Shown one piece after another: positions 22,820-33,335 of a stretch of DNA of 64,000 nt. This stretch comes from Tenrec ecaudatus (Eukaryota > Chordata > Mammalia > Afrosoricida > Tenrecidae), in NCBI RefSeq assembly GCF_050624435.1, contig NC_134538.1, positions 121,369,937 through 121,433,936 of the forward strand, read 5' to 3'. Below the pieces are notes generated by a model. The model was not told the DNA's origin. It saw only the letters and a list, made by a program, of their open reading frames with translations, and ran no database searches. A program made the translations under genes and the position numbers. Position 1 is the first letter of the stretch; every line of letters starts with the position of its first letter.

Positions 22820-23322
22820 CAGTCAGCCCTCCAGTCGGTAGGTTCTAAATCTTTGGAACCAACCAACCGTGGATCCAAAATATCTGGGTAGCGGGGAATC
22901 AATCAAGTGGTAAAAAAAGATTTCTCAAAGACTAAAACCAACACCAAACTTGCTGCCATCAAGTCAATGCTAATTCACAGCGACCTCCTGTGGATTTCCA
23001 AGACTGTAACTCCTCATGGGAGTAGAAAGCCCAGTCTGTCTCCTGAGGAGCTGCTGACAGTTTCAGACTGCCAACTATGCTCATCACAGCCCCTTGTGTA
23101 ACCAAGGTTCCCTCAAAGGGGCAGAAATGTTATCTTCATTGCATTAGGAACTACAGCAGGCATTAAAAGCATTCTAGAGATGATGTGAAGTAAAAGAGAA
23201 GATTGTGCATACATTATATGTAAATGTGTCATTTAATATAAGGAACTTGAACATCTTCAGATTTTGGAATCCACAGGAGTCCTGGAACCAATCCCCCGTG
23301 CATCCTCAGGGATGACTGTACT
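22820..23322 (+). mobile_element. Tigger/pogo-like non-autonomous DNA transposon, interrupted
   Basis: The left end is 'cagtcagccctccagtcggtaggttc' with 'caaccaaccgtggatcc', and the right end is 'ttttggaatccacaggagtcctggaaccaatccccc' to 'agggatgactg'. The termini are inverted repeats next to TA dinucleotides. An AfroSINE sits inside at about 22925-23110. Confidence 0.7.
22925..23110 (-). repeat. AfroSINE copy, antisense, inside the Tigger-like element
   Basis: The text 'tgctgccatcaagtcaatgctaattcacagcgacctcctgtgg' opens the copy, followed by 'tttccaagactgtaactcctcatgggagtagaaagcc' and a decayed head. Confidence 0.8.
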
Positions 23323-23460
23323 CTGATCATTTTATGAGGAGGTACAGCAAACCTCAGAAAGATCACATAATTAGTCCAACGCCAGGCAACTTGGTAGATG
23401 GCAGAATTGGGATTTGAACCAAGGTGTACAGAGCATCCAAACTCATACCACATAACTTTC

Positions 23461-24935
23461 CTACATCAATCGCATATTTGCAACATTTCTAAGAAGCTTC
23501 ATTCAACTGCGTGCTACATAATCTTCAAAATGTCCGTAGGTATACTTGTAGCAGCTCCTCTCCTCTTGTTTCTGAAACTGGAAAGATGCATCATGTGCAC
23601 TTTCCTCCCTTTACTTCCCCTCATTAAATGTCAAATTTAATCATGCTGTGATTACTATCAGGTAGCAGTTCAGCCACAGCCATTTCCTGCTCTAGTTCCT
23701 GTTCACTACTCAGAATGCAGTCCAGTATTTGCTTTCCTAGCACTCTAAAAAATGCCGTTTAAACATTTTTAAAAATAATTTTTTAAATCTGAAAATTCAC
23801 CTCTATATCTTGTGTTATTTTAGCAATTTATAGGAGGATAACAAACTGGGATAAAAATCCAACTCAGCTAAATGTCAGTTAATATCTTCCACTTTAAAAA
23901 ATATATATATCTTCATAGGAGTCCAGTGATGTTCAACATTTATAAATAAAATGTATTTATGTTTCTGTTCCAACCTGAGAGGAAGATATAAACATGGGAT
24001 CTTATTTCAGATTTTTAATGACAGTACTGATTTAAAACATTGTCTCATAGTAAATCCAATGTTTAAATTCGGAAAAGACAGTTAACATACGTAAATAGTA
24101 GCCTATCCACGAGGCCCCCAGGACAGGTCAAAGGGTTAAGAGAGAAAGAACAGCAAATAATCACATTAAAGTACTTAATTTAAAATAATATCCCCAAATC
24201 TTCCACAAATTAGGTGGAGAACCTCTAGTAGTGCTAGTCTTCATTTACAACAGTCAAACAAACCAACTGAGTGAGATAATAGTTGCCTGACCTTACATGT
24301 TGGAAAAGAGTTCTATTTGCACTGGGGAAATAAGCATCAGAAGGTAAACACGAGTATTAAACAAAAATGTCACAAGACCTCATCTGTTGAAGTTTTTCTA
24401 TAATTTTATTATCTAAGTCTGTTATTTCCAACCACCAAAATTGGGTAGTACTCACTTGAGCCAGACTCATGTACAATACAGTTACCAATAAGGGTGGTCT
24501 TCACAAGTACAATTACTTGCCGTCCCCTATTACAATCCAGAGTTCCAATCTGAGTGAGGCCCTGTCTCTTGCCACACGACCTACTTCTTCACATAATGTC
24601 CTTTTCCTCCAGCCTAGTAAACTCACACTCCTCCTTTATAGCTCCAGCGACATCCCCCTTAGAACATCTCAACCCCTTCTTCATGGTCTCTTTAAACAAA
24701 ATATTTCTTTCTTTCAAATTCAGGGCTTATATATGTTCTAACATGAGGTACTGGGGTACTGCAAGGGGCTTCTAAATGTTCCTGGAATACAGAATGAAAA
24801 GATATTGGAATTTCTCTGCAAAATTTTTGAAGACCCTTGTATTACTTGCTTAATGTTCAATATTGGTCTCTATGTAACAGAAAAGGAAATTGAAGTTGTA
24901 AGAGATTTGGTACCATGTTCAAAGTCAAAAAGCAG
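23461..24935. other. Non-coding stretch with possible old SINE/LINE traces
   Basis: No exon was found. The 90-residue frame at 24469-24741 lies in sequence with an L2- or MIR-like feel ('ctccagcctagtaaactcacac') and is not supported as a gene. A MIR-like patch may lie at 24880-24935 ('gaaattgaagttgtaagagatttgg'). Confidence 0.35.
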
Positions 24936-24939
24936 CTCT

Positions 24940-25215
24940 GCCCCTCCCCACCCAGGGGGACAACATAAACGTGGGTGAAGGGAGACAGCGGGTGGTTTAA
25001 GATATGAAAATAATAATTTATCAGGGGGTCTGTGAGGGTGAAAGGGTGGAGGAGGGAAGGGGGAAAAGGAGCTGATACCAAGGTCTCAAACAGAAAGAAA
25101 CTACTTTGAAAATGATGAAGGTAACATATGTACAAAGGTGCTTGATACAACTATGTATGGATTCTTATAAGAGATAAAAAAGCCCCCAATAAAATGATCT
25201 ATTTATAATAAAAAG
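24940..25215 (+). mobile_element. L1 LINE 3' end, older variant
   Basis: It contains 'ggacaacataaacgtgggtgaagggagac', a polypurine tract (about 25029-25070), 'aaaatgatgaaggtaacatatgtacaaagg' and the end 'cccccaataaaatgatc'. Confidence 0.8.
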
Positions 25216-25631
25216 ATTTTCAAGACGGTGCATCAATTGCAAGATGCATTATTTTTCAAAGCAAGAGAATTACGGATTTCCAGCAACAACTCTTCCAGAA
25301 AGTAACAGACTAAGTAAGGTAGTTTGGGAGACTTTCAGAGGAGAGGTATTTTATAACATAAAAAAATGTTTACAATGTAGTAAATGCTCTACATACGCTG
25401 AAATTATATACAAACGGTTACTGCTTCATGAAAACCCAATTGCTAAAAAAAATTTTTTAATTAAAAAAAAGAAAACCCAATTGGTAATAGTTATTTAAAA
25501 AGTAGCTAAAGTACACTCTTTAAAATGTATTTTGTAAAAAAGATATAACAATTTAAGCTTTTTTACTGCTTTACAAAAAATGTATAAAAGATTTAAATCT
25601 TTAAAAAAAAGCAACTCTGTTCTGTATTCAT

Positions 25632-25845
25632 CAGTGGTTCCCAAAGTGGGCAATACCGCCCCCTGGGGGGCACTGGACACCAGGGGGCGCGAGGGGGGGG
25701 GGTGCACTGCAAAATCAGCTGCCTATCTACTTTATCCTGGATTATAGGCTATAGTACAAAAGTTTTTAATTGCCAGGGAGGCAGTAGTTGTTTGTTTTGT
25801 TTTTATGAAAAGGGGGCAGTGGGCCAAATAAAGTTTGAAATCTAT
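25632..25845 (+). mobile_element. hAT-like non-autonomous DNA element, probable
   Basis: The start 'gtggttcccaaagtgggcaataccgccccctggggggcac' and the far end 'gggggcagtgggccaaataaagtttgaaatc' look like the imperfect inverted ends of a hAT non-autonomous element. The interior is short and non-coding. The family was not determined. Confidence 0.5.
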
Positions 25846-26597
25846 AGCGTAACTATTAAGTGAACTCTCTCCCCACAAAGCACAGATAGTAAAGCACTCT
25901 CGCAGGATTTGTGGTATTTTCATCATTGTTCTCATCTCTCTCCCATTAAACCGATGCTCCTCAAAGAAGGGAACGTGAGTCCATCCCCACATTCCCAACA
26001 CTCAACGGAGTGCCTTTTATGCCTGAGGTCAATGTTATTGAGTATGGACATTCAGTTAGGGCTATGCAGCATTATTTCCAACTGATTAATCTGCCTGTAG
26101 CAAATGCCTCAGAAGCCAATTTTATAGCTAGTGGCAAAGTATAACATATAATAGGTCTTAGGATCACATTTCTTGGGAGTGAGCTCTGCCTGTGCTGACT
26201 TCCTAAGCTGAGAAACTGTAGACAAATGCGTTAACATAATCCACCTACAAAGTTGGAAGGATTCCGGGCACCTACCTCAAAGAATTATCACCATTAATGA
26301 GCTAATATATAACCAATGCAACTCTTTGTGATCCTTATTTCCTGCCCCAGATTCACTTTAGCTCACTCTTCTGAGGCCCTTTTCATTAAAAATTACAAAT
26401 TTTCATTAAATAAACTACTCAAAGGGTTCAGGATTTTAAAATGGTTCAAACCGACCTCCTTCATTTTTTAAGTCAACCACTCAGTGCCAATTTGGGGTCC
26501 AAAAAAGGCAGCTACTCTCGGAGGACGAACTGCAGCTGCGACTCTACCTAGTACAGTAGCGTCTACTGTATTGCTCTCATATTTTGTGTCCTACCAA
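25846..26597. other. Non-coding, nothing recognised
   Basis: No exon, RNA gene or clear repeat was identified. Confidence 0.3.
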
Positions 26598-26812
26598 GGA
26601 GCCCTGGTGGTGTAGTGGTTATTAGTTGGACTGCTAACCTCAAGGTAAGTAGTTCAACATCACCATCTGCTTTCTCTCAGTGGGACAAGTGCAAGGATTT
26701 CTAGTCCCATAAAGAGTACACTCTCAGAAACCCACAGGGGCAGTTCTAGCCTGCCTTACAGAGTTGCTATGACTTGGAATTGGCTCGCTGGCAGTGCATT
26801 TGAGGGTTTTGA
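26598..26812 (+). repeat. AfroSINE copy, near full length
   Basis: The head 'ggagccctggtggtgtagtggtta' is intact. Body 'cccataaagagtacactctcagaaacccacaggggcagttc' and tail 'ttggaattggctcgctggcagtg' follow. It is one of the clearest copies in the window and shows the tRNA-related promoter end. Confidence 0.88.
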
Positions 26813-27690
26813 GTTACCAGAAGTGTTGTGAAAACTAGAACACAACCCATCCAATCGTCCTAACACCTGACTTAATGCCTGCAGACAAGCAACCCATGTG
26901 CAAGCTGGCTATTTCCTGAGCAAGAACTGTTTCTGGAACCACCTTGTTTCTGGTCCCAGACCTGGCTCATTGTCCAGGACCCCCAGCTCCTGCCCTGTGC
27001 TATCTTATCAGGAGGCTGAGCTACCAAAAGCAGCAAGGGAGACCCACCTCCTTCTCAAAAACTTCCTAGTTCTTACTCCAAAATCTCAGGATTTCAAATT
27101 GTTATATTTTACAGCTCTTTCGGTTAAAATGCAGGGCTACCAGATCCTCCCTTTCAAAATTAAAAAATACATATTTCTACCTAACTACAGTTTTCTAAAA
27201 TAAAAAAATCATAACCCTTAAGATGAAGTCTATAGGTCAAGTTTAGAGTGGGGAGAAGACATATTAGTAAATATCTAGTTGGCTTTTGCCAAAGTACCAG
27301 ACAACAACATCATCTCAACATACGCAGGGTACACACCACCTTCATGAGAGTACGTGTAAATCACCATACATCCACAGCGGGTTTAAAAACTACTGGGAAC
27401 GTAAAGTACATACTGCGATGAATAAATGCTTCCAGCTTCTCTACTTCCCTAAGCCGGTCTGTGTTAATATAAAGCAGGTCTTTGTTTTTGCTAGGCTAAA
27501 AATAAATAGACGAATGAGAAGACGATCCCTGAAGTTATGCCTGGAGGTGTGGAGTTTGAAAGCCAAAGAGGCGAAAAGAACAATACCAGAAGGCTGGCTG
27601 TCAATAGCAAGCCGAGAAATTATAAGGAAAGATGAAGGAGCAGGCTGATGGACCGCGATCTCCCTTCGAGACTAGAAAGGGCGCTCCAGG
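26813..27690. other. Non-repetitive sequence flanking the CpG island
   Basis: It shows no clear interspersed repeat and no coding exon. By synteny it is the start of PHTF2 intron 1 on -. The frames here are short and lack splice or conservation support. Confidence 0.4.
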
Positions 27691-28251
27691 CCGGTGCGCA
27701 GGCTTTTCAGCACCCCCTCTGCAGCCGGGGTGGAAATCAGAAAACTAAAACTGTTGCCGGCTGCGCGGGGGCAGGACAGCGACCCCCCTTCCCAGCCCGC
27801 GTGCGGAGCGCGGAGACGCCCCCTCCCCTCGAGCCCGCGGCTCCGGCCGCGAGCTGACCTCTCCCCACCCCCCGCCCCCCGGACCCCGACGCCCCAGCAC
27901 AGCGCCAGGGGAAGGAAGGAGCAGGCGAGGGGCCGAGGGAGGGGGCGGAGGCAGCCCCGCGGGCGGGCGGCGGCTCTGGGCTTTGGCCCGTCTCCCTCAA
28001 CGCTCGAGGACCGCGCGGGAGGAACGAGGCTAAGCCTCCGCCGCCGGCCAGAAGATGCGAGGGGGCCGCCAGTGACCCCGACCCCGGGCCGCAGGTGCCG
28101 GTGGCGGACGGCGCTGCGTTGGCCCCGGAGCTGTCCCACACCTCCATCCCGCCGGCTGTTCTCCTCCCTCGTCCAGTTCACTATAGGGATTCTGTCAGCA
28201 CCCAACGACCTCCACGCGGCCGGCAGGGCGCGGAGGTGATGCCGCTCTTAC

Positions 28252-28540
28252 CGTAGGAGCGGGCGCCGCGCCGCTAAGGAAGCGGCCGGGGTGCGCGCGG
28301 GAGACACCGAAGCGGGCGCCGCGGCAGCAGCGAGAGCCAGAAGAGCCACAGGACGCTGCCGGCGGGCGCGCTGCCTCCAGAGGCGTCGCCCCACCCCCTC
28401 TCCCGCAGGATTTTGCGCCGAGGCTGCTTCGCCCCGCCTCCCTCTGACAGGGAGGGCGAGAGGGGCGGGGCGCCCCGCGGGGGGCGGAGCCGAGCGCTGG
28501 CTGGTCCTCTCGGCATCTCAGGGCCCAACGAAACGACGGG
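28252..28540 (-). other. PHTF2: Candidate PHTF2 non-coding exon 1
   Basis: On the - strand the sequence ending at 28252 reads '...ctcctacg' followed by the donor 'gtaaga', a good 5' splice site inside the CpG island. Its upstream limit is not visible and is set by the GC-box cluster. PHTF2 is expected here because it is the head-to-head neighbour of TMEM60 in human. No PHTF2 coding exon was found in 1-28 kb, so the first intron probably extends past the left edge. Gene identity is inference from synteny. Only the donor and island are seen. Confidence 0.5.
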
Positions 28541-28789
28541 AAATCCTGACTGCGGTTAGACTGGCTTTCCTGCTAGCCAATGGCTGTAGGGAGGTGGGCC
28601 GGGGGCGGTGTCTTTTAGGGCTGTCTTTTTGTCGAACCTGAATGTAAGGAAAGGTTGGTTGGTTGGCACTGGCGGCCAAATTCTCCAATCACCGCGGGGA
28701 ACGGGATCTCTGAGCGCAGATTGGCGTGCTTCCTGCTTACGGGGGAGGCCCAAGGGCGGTGACAACCTGCCCCGGATGTGGGCGTGGCC

Positions 28790-28981
28790 CCGAGGTAGAA
28801 GGACTGAGAGAACGCCTGCAGTTGTCGGGTGCGGCGGAACTGAATCTTTTTCTGAATTTTATCATGTGACGGGTTCTGGATTTAATGGGGGGGGCGGGAA
28901 AGTGTGGAAAAGGACGTGGACCCGAACTGGCGAATCTCATCTTCTCGGCCCTCTCCGCACTCCGGTCGGCGGTTCTGTGAG
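28790..28981 (+). other. TMEM60: TMEM60 exon 1 (5'UTR), approximate start
   Basis: The sequence 'cggttctgtgag' followed by 'gtgagtccg' gives a near-consensus splice donor at 28982. It pairs with a strong acceptor at 32099-32100, where a pyrimidine tract ends in 'cttctcttag'. This makes a non-coding first exon spliced to the single coding exon. The transcription start is not visible, and the left boundary is a guess downstream of the CCAAT boxes. Confidence 0.6.
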
Positions 28982-29237
28982 GTGAGTCCGGGGCTTCGAC
29001 GGACAGACAGCCCCCGAAATACACTTGCTCCTTCGGGGCCGGGCGCTGGCCCCCGACCCCCCCTCGGCCTCACACACCTGCGCGGCAGCGGGGCGTCTGT
29101 GTACGCCGTGGATCGTGTGCTGCTAGAGCCGCTTTCAGCGCCTAAAACTTCCGGGGGCCCCGGCTGAAAATGGGGGGAGTCCGCGTCTGGAGGTTGCAAA
29201 GGAAACACTAGGAGGGCAGTTTAGTAGCATCCGGAAG

Positions 29238-29435
29238 CCTTAGTGGTGTAGTAATGGTTACGAATTGGGGTGCTAACCACGAGATCAGCAGTTCGAAACC
29301 CCCAACCGCTCCGGGGGAAAAAAGATGAGGTTTTCTGTTCTAGTAAAGAATGACAGTCTCGGAAACCCACCGGCAGTTCTACCCTGTCCTACAGGGTTGC
29401 TAAGAGTCGGGATTCACTCGATGGCAGTGACTTTG
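29238..29435 (+). repeat. AfroSINE copy, near full length
   Basis: It reads 'agccttagtggtgtagtaatggttacgaattggggtgctaacc', 'gatcagcagttcgaaaccccc', 'gaatgacagtctcggaaacccaccggcagttctaccctgtcctacagggttgc' and 'gattcactcgatggcagtga'. It is located in TMEM60 intron 1 only about 260 bp after exon 1. Confidence 0.9.
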
Positions 29436-29754
29436 ATTCAAATCCTAGTGACAATTATGCTCGAATGGGATGAGTTGCCCCAAGAACACACTCTCCGTCA
29501 AGAATGCTTAGTTGGGAAAGGGCATCGCAGGAATGGTGGCCAGGGTTGCCTCAGAGGAAAGCCGACCTCAGCAGGAGAAACCCGGGAGCAGAATTCCTGG
29601 TTTATCCTAGGTGATAAAGGTGCTGTGAGCAGACTCCAGATTTCCACTGGATGCAGTTCCGAAGCTTGTGAACAAACACTTGACCTACCTTCCGGATAAT
29701 CACCTTAAAGGGGATATCTTTCACTTGAGCATATTTTTGGTTTGGGGACTCAGC

Positions 29755-30235
29755 AACACCTTTGCCATTAAGCTACTAACCTCAAGGTCAACAGTTCGAA
29801 GCCACCAGCCATGGGCAAAAGATGAGGCTTGCAGCATCCAGGGAGATGTACCCTCACTCACTACCGACTCATAGCAACCTGGGTAGAATTGCCCCTGTAG
29901 GTTTCTGAGATTAATTCTTTACAGGAGCAGATACCAAAACCAAACCAGACTCACTGACCCTCATCCAACTCATCGTGACCCTACAGAACAGGGTAGAACT
30001 GGAGGTTTCCAGTATTGGAAGTCATTACAGGAGTAGAAAGGCCCATCTTTCTCCCATGGAGTGAGTGGTTATATCGAACTGCTGACCTTGCAGTAGCAGC
30101 CCAACACATAACTCTGTGTCACAAGGCCCCTCTATACAGAGGCACAGCCTCAGAAATCCACAGAGCCAGTTCTATCCTGCCCTCGTAGGGTTGCTATGAG
30201 TCAGAATTGACTCGATGGCAGTGAGTTTGGTGAGT
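29755..30235. repeat. Cluster of nested AfroSINE copies
   Basis: A sense head (29765-29830) is followed by an antisense tail (29855-29925), a nearly complete antisense copy (29930-30130) and a sense body and tail (30135-30232, ending 'ttgactcgatggcagtgagtttgg'). Successive insertions into one another explain the order. Confidence 0.75.
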
Positions 30236-30529
30236 TTTCCTTTGAGGAGAGTTAAGAGGGGGAAAGGAGCTCACTTGCTAAGTTTAATTAAGATGTAAAT
30301 GTGATATTGCTATTTTAAAAGCCTTCGTTGTAGCTCGTCATTCCCTTTCCTCAAGCATGTTTCCAATGTCAGCAGAGAGTCCCCATCGACAGCCCGATTT
30401 ACCTACGTGCAGACAGAACTGGGTTGCATTCTACCCTATGAAGATTGTAGCTGCCATAAGACCCTTTGCATCTGTTCACTGTCCATCCTAGGGTCCTAGG
30501 GACCTGCAGGGAATACACCCACCCTTCCT

Positions 30530-30884
30530 TTTTTTATTTTTTTATTTAATAAATCTTTTTATTGGGGCTCATACAACTCTTATCACAATCCATAAATACA
30601 TCAATTGAGTAAAGCACCCTTATACATTTGTTGCCCTCGTCATTCTCAAAATTCGCCTTCCACTTGGGTTCCTGGAATCAGCTCATTTTCCTTTTTTCCC
30701 TCCCCCTCCCTCCCCACACCCCTTTTCCCCCTGCACCCTTAATAGTTTATAAATAATTATTTTATCTTATCCTACTCTACCCGGCATCTCCCCTCACCTA
30801 CCTTCCCATTGCCCGTTTCCCAGAGAGGAGGTTACACATAGATCCCCAAGATTGGTTCTCCCTTTCTACACCCCCTTCCCTCCC
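30530..30884 (-). mobile_element. L1 LINE 3' end, antisense, with target duplication
   Basis: It opens on + with a T-run and 'aataaatctttttattggggctcatacaac' and runs about 350 bp through the 3' blocks. The direct repeat atacacccaccct flanks it (about 30513-30526 and 30885-30897). It is in TMEM60 intron 1. Confidence 0.85.
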
Positions 30885-30899
30885 ATACACCCACCCTTT

Positions 30900-32100
30900 C
30901 TATGGCCACTTGCCACCTGACTCATCTGATGCCAGATAGAAATATTATTTTTAAGAATTGTATCATTAACCTTTTAATAAAGCTTTCACAAAACAAACCA
31001 TATAAAAGGGATTTCAGGACCACAAACTCAGTTTACAGATGAAACCCATTAATCAGTATACATCCCCTCCTTCCCAACTCATTTTACAGATAAAATCCAT
31101 TAATCAACTTATACACCCTCCTCCCAACTCTGTCTTCCTATTGTGGCCACCTCCCTAGTATGTGTCTGAAACAAGTCCTCTGGCCAGGAAAGGAAGCCAA
31201 CACAGAAAATGCTTTCCTGGGAACACAAGCACTGCAGTGTGCAGCAGTACATGCAGAAGGTGGGCCTAGGGAGTAGGGCAGATTGAGTTAATGGTCTCAT
31301 TTAATCACATTAAGTATTGACATAAAGCATGTATATTGCAACATTATATGATAGTTAGCCACTGAAATAGTAGAAATGTGCAGAGTACAAATTAGTGCTG
31401 AACTAGAATCCATTGGGAACACTAGTCTTGAGCATTTGGTTGTCTTAGTCCTTGGCAGAGTAGGCCTCGTGGCTTGGTGTTTTATGCACATCCACGTCCT
31501 CGGAATGTCCATTGGGGCAGAGATACGTAGGGACACTAAAGAGTTAGAATTGACTGACTGACTGCAGTTAGCTCTTGTGACATTCTTCACCTTTCTTTCC
31601 TCCATGTTTATTCTTAGGCTATGGGTGTTGTACTTTCCTTGTGCTCTGGTTCCCATCTACCATCTTTTCATCCTTTGATCCGTCAAATAGCCTCTCATTG
31701 TCAGCTTGTCCTCCCCAGTGACTGGTTTATGTACAACCAGTCATACTTCTCATCCTCCTTTTCTGAGTGTGTGCTAGAGACAGAAGTGGAGATAAGAAAA
31801 TGCCCCTGAGGGCAATGAGTGCCTAGGCTGAGGGATAGCAATGGAAAGAAATGAATTATTCTTGAGGCTTTACCCTATGGGTTCATTAAATGTTGTGTTG
31901 TATTTTGTCATGTGCTATAAGAGAATTCTGGGAATGATGTCAGAGATGGGGTTAAGTTTCAGAGCTTTATGAAGGTAGAATGGTAGAAGGTTTTCAAAAT
32001 GCGGAACTCTCAGCATGTGAAAGAACCAGCTTTGCTCCCTAGGAAGTGATTTATTTTCATGTTATCAAAACAATTTTGACTTTTTCCCCCCTTCTCTTAG
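30900..32100 (+). other. TMEM60 intron 1, distal part
   Basis: This is mostly non-repetitive intron. It contains an imperfect tandem duplication of about 60 bp at 31028-31130. It ends with the branch/pyrimidine region and acceptor at 32099-32100. No coding exon is supported in it. Confidence 0.45.
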
Positions 32101-32810
32101 GGTATATTTCCTTCATTTTGACCCAGCAACAAGCCTCGTTAAACTGTTTAAATGAGAATGTCCTTGGCCCAGAGAGTACTCCTCACCTGGCTTTTCACAT
32201 TACTCTTCTTGATCATGTTGGTGTTGAAACTGGATGAGAAGGCACCTTGGAACTGGTTCCTCATATTTATTCCAGTCTGGATATTTGATACCATCCTTCT
32301 TGTCATGCTGATTGTGAAAATGGCTGGGCGGTGTAAGTCTGGCTTTGACCCTCGACATGGATCACACAATATTAAAAAAAAAGCCTGGTACCTCATTGCA
32401 ATGTTACTTAAATTAGCCTTCTGCCTTGCACTCTGTGCTAAACTGGAACAGTTTACTGCCATGAAGTTGTCCTATGTCTTCATTCCTTTATGGGCTCTAC
32501 TGACTGGGGCTTTGACAGAACTTGGATACAATGTATTTTTTGTGAGAGACTGAACTCTCATCACATCATCTCTTTTGTATTGCCATTCAGCTAGCAGCAT
32601 CACAGTGTTCGGAATGTTTGCAAGCTTCAAGAATACCAGAGAACTGAGAAAGAAATACTGAGTAGTTTTATACTGCTTCCATAAAATAGGCTTGGTGATT
32701 GACTCGTGGACAGCTAATTAACCCAAAGCTTAATTATTCTGTATTGGAGTTACTAATGTCATTATTTATACATATGTAAATAAAGTTTGTTTTGGATCTC
32801 ATTTTTCTAC
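32101..32810 (+). other. TMEM60: TMEM60 exon 2 (5'UTR end, CDS, 3'UTR)
   Basis: The exon begins after the acceptor at 32099-32100, carries 51 nt of 5'UTR, the whole CDS and a 3'UTR of about 250 nt. The polyadenylation signal AATAAA lies at 32779-32784 and is followed by a T/G-rich stretch ('gtttgttttgg'). The 3' end at about 32800-32810 is inferred from the signal. Confidence 0.85.
32152..32553 (+). CDS. TMEM60: Transmembrane protein 60
   Basis: The single-exon frame encodes 133 aa, the same length as mammalian TMEM60, and is intact from MRMSLAQRV to NVFFVRD. The sequence shows four hydrophobic segments at about residues 9-27, 33-57, 78-98 and 104-126, separated by short charged loops. The longest loop has the cluster GRCKSGFDPRHGSHNIKKK (about residues 59-77). 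This fits a small multi-pass membrane protein of the TMEM185/TMEM60 group. The molecular function is not established. A second ATG lies two codons downstream (32158), but the first is kept because it matches the family start. The gene shares the CpG-island promoter with PHTF2 and converges on RSBN1L, the human order in mirror image. No disabling change is seen. Confidence 0.97.
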   Translation: MRMSLAQRVLLTWLFTLLFLIMLVLKLDEKAPWNWFLIFIPVWIFDTILLVMLIVKMAGRCKSGFDPRHGSHNIKKKAWYLIAMLLKLAFCLALCAKLEQFTAMKLSYVFIPLWALLTGALTELGYNVFFVRD

Positions 32811-33151
32811 CTGATGCTTAAATAATTTGTTGTAGATGGTCAGTATTTAAAGTTAAGTAAACAAAGCTTTTAATCTACAAATTTAAGTGCTTATCATGGC
32901 CCTCTTCTAACCAAAGAAAATGGTCAATTGTGTTCTAAAGTGTAGAGGGGGAAACACCATTGTCTGAAACAGGGATTTTATTTTATGTTTATGGAACAGA
33001 ATCTGACAGCTTTTGGTCTCACTTAAGTTTGTTGCTATTCCTGCCTTCTGTTTGGGACATACGTGTGTATGGGACCATACATTCTGGTTTGGTCAGGTCA
33101 GACCCACTGGATACATATTGTCCTGGCATCCCAGAGAGTGTTCCGTTTCAC

Positions 33152-33335
33152 TCCTAGGAGCTCTGACAGTGCAGTGGGCTACGAATTGGGCTGCTCCCCA
33201 GAAGGTAAGCTTTGAAACCCACTAGCCATACCTTGGAAGAAAGATAAGGAAGTCAACTTCTGGAAAGACCTAGTCTCCAAAGCCTGAGGGAGCAATCCTC
33301 GGCCTTATGGACTCCCTGTGAGTAGAAATCGCTCT
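33152..33335 (+). repeat. AfroSINE copy, diverged
   Basis: The head-like 'aggagctctgacagtgcagtgggctacgaattgggctgct' is followed by a decayed body. Confidence 0.55.

Larger units (their letters stand above)
22730..23460 (+). repeat. MIR element split by later insertions
   Basis: The left part (22730-22819) reads 'gaacaaacattacatgctagaga' and 'cattatctcatgtaattcttaaaaa', and the right part (23323-23460) reads 'cagcaaacctcagaaagatcacataattagtcc' and 'gcagaattgggatttgaaccaaggtg'. These are the middle and 3' parts of a MIR, the ancient tRNA-derived SINE shared by mammals. The gap holds a DNA transposon that itself contains an AfroSINE. Confidence 0.7.
27690..29170. promoter_or_regulatory. CpG island, bidirectional PHTF2/TMEM60 promoter
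   Basis: About 1.5 kb is strongly GC- and CpG-rich in an otherwise AT-rich window. GC boxes cluster at about 28450-28490 (gaggggcggggc and ggggggcgga). Two CCAAT boxes lie at 28577-28581 and 28685-28689, and an inverted one (ATTGG) at 28720-28724. No convincing TATA box is present, as is usual for housekeeping CpG promoters. In human, PHTF2 and TMEM60 are head-to-head. TMEM60 lies downstream on +, and a good splice donor exists on each strand at the island (28982 on +, 28251-28250 on -). The many overlapping frames here reflect the scarcity of stop codons in GC-rich DNA. Confidence 0.85.

Noticed and set aside
27648-29208. Many overlapping frames of 70-180 aa on both strands in the GC-rich block
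   Set aside because: They overlap each other in several frames, are Pro/Arg/Ala-rich as expected for random GC-rich DNA, and coincide with the CpG-island promoter.
32148-32462. 104-aa frame antisense to TMEM60
   Set aside because: It is a shadow of the conserved CDS on the other strand.
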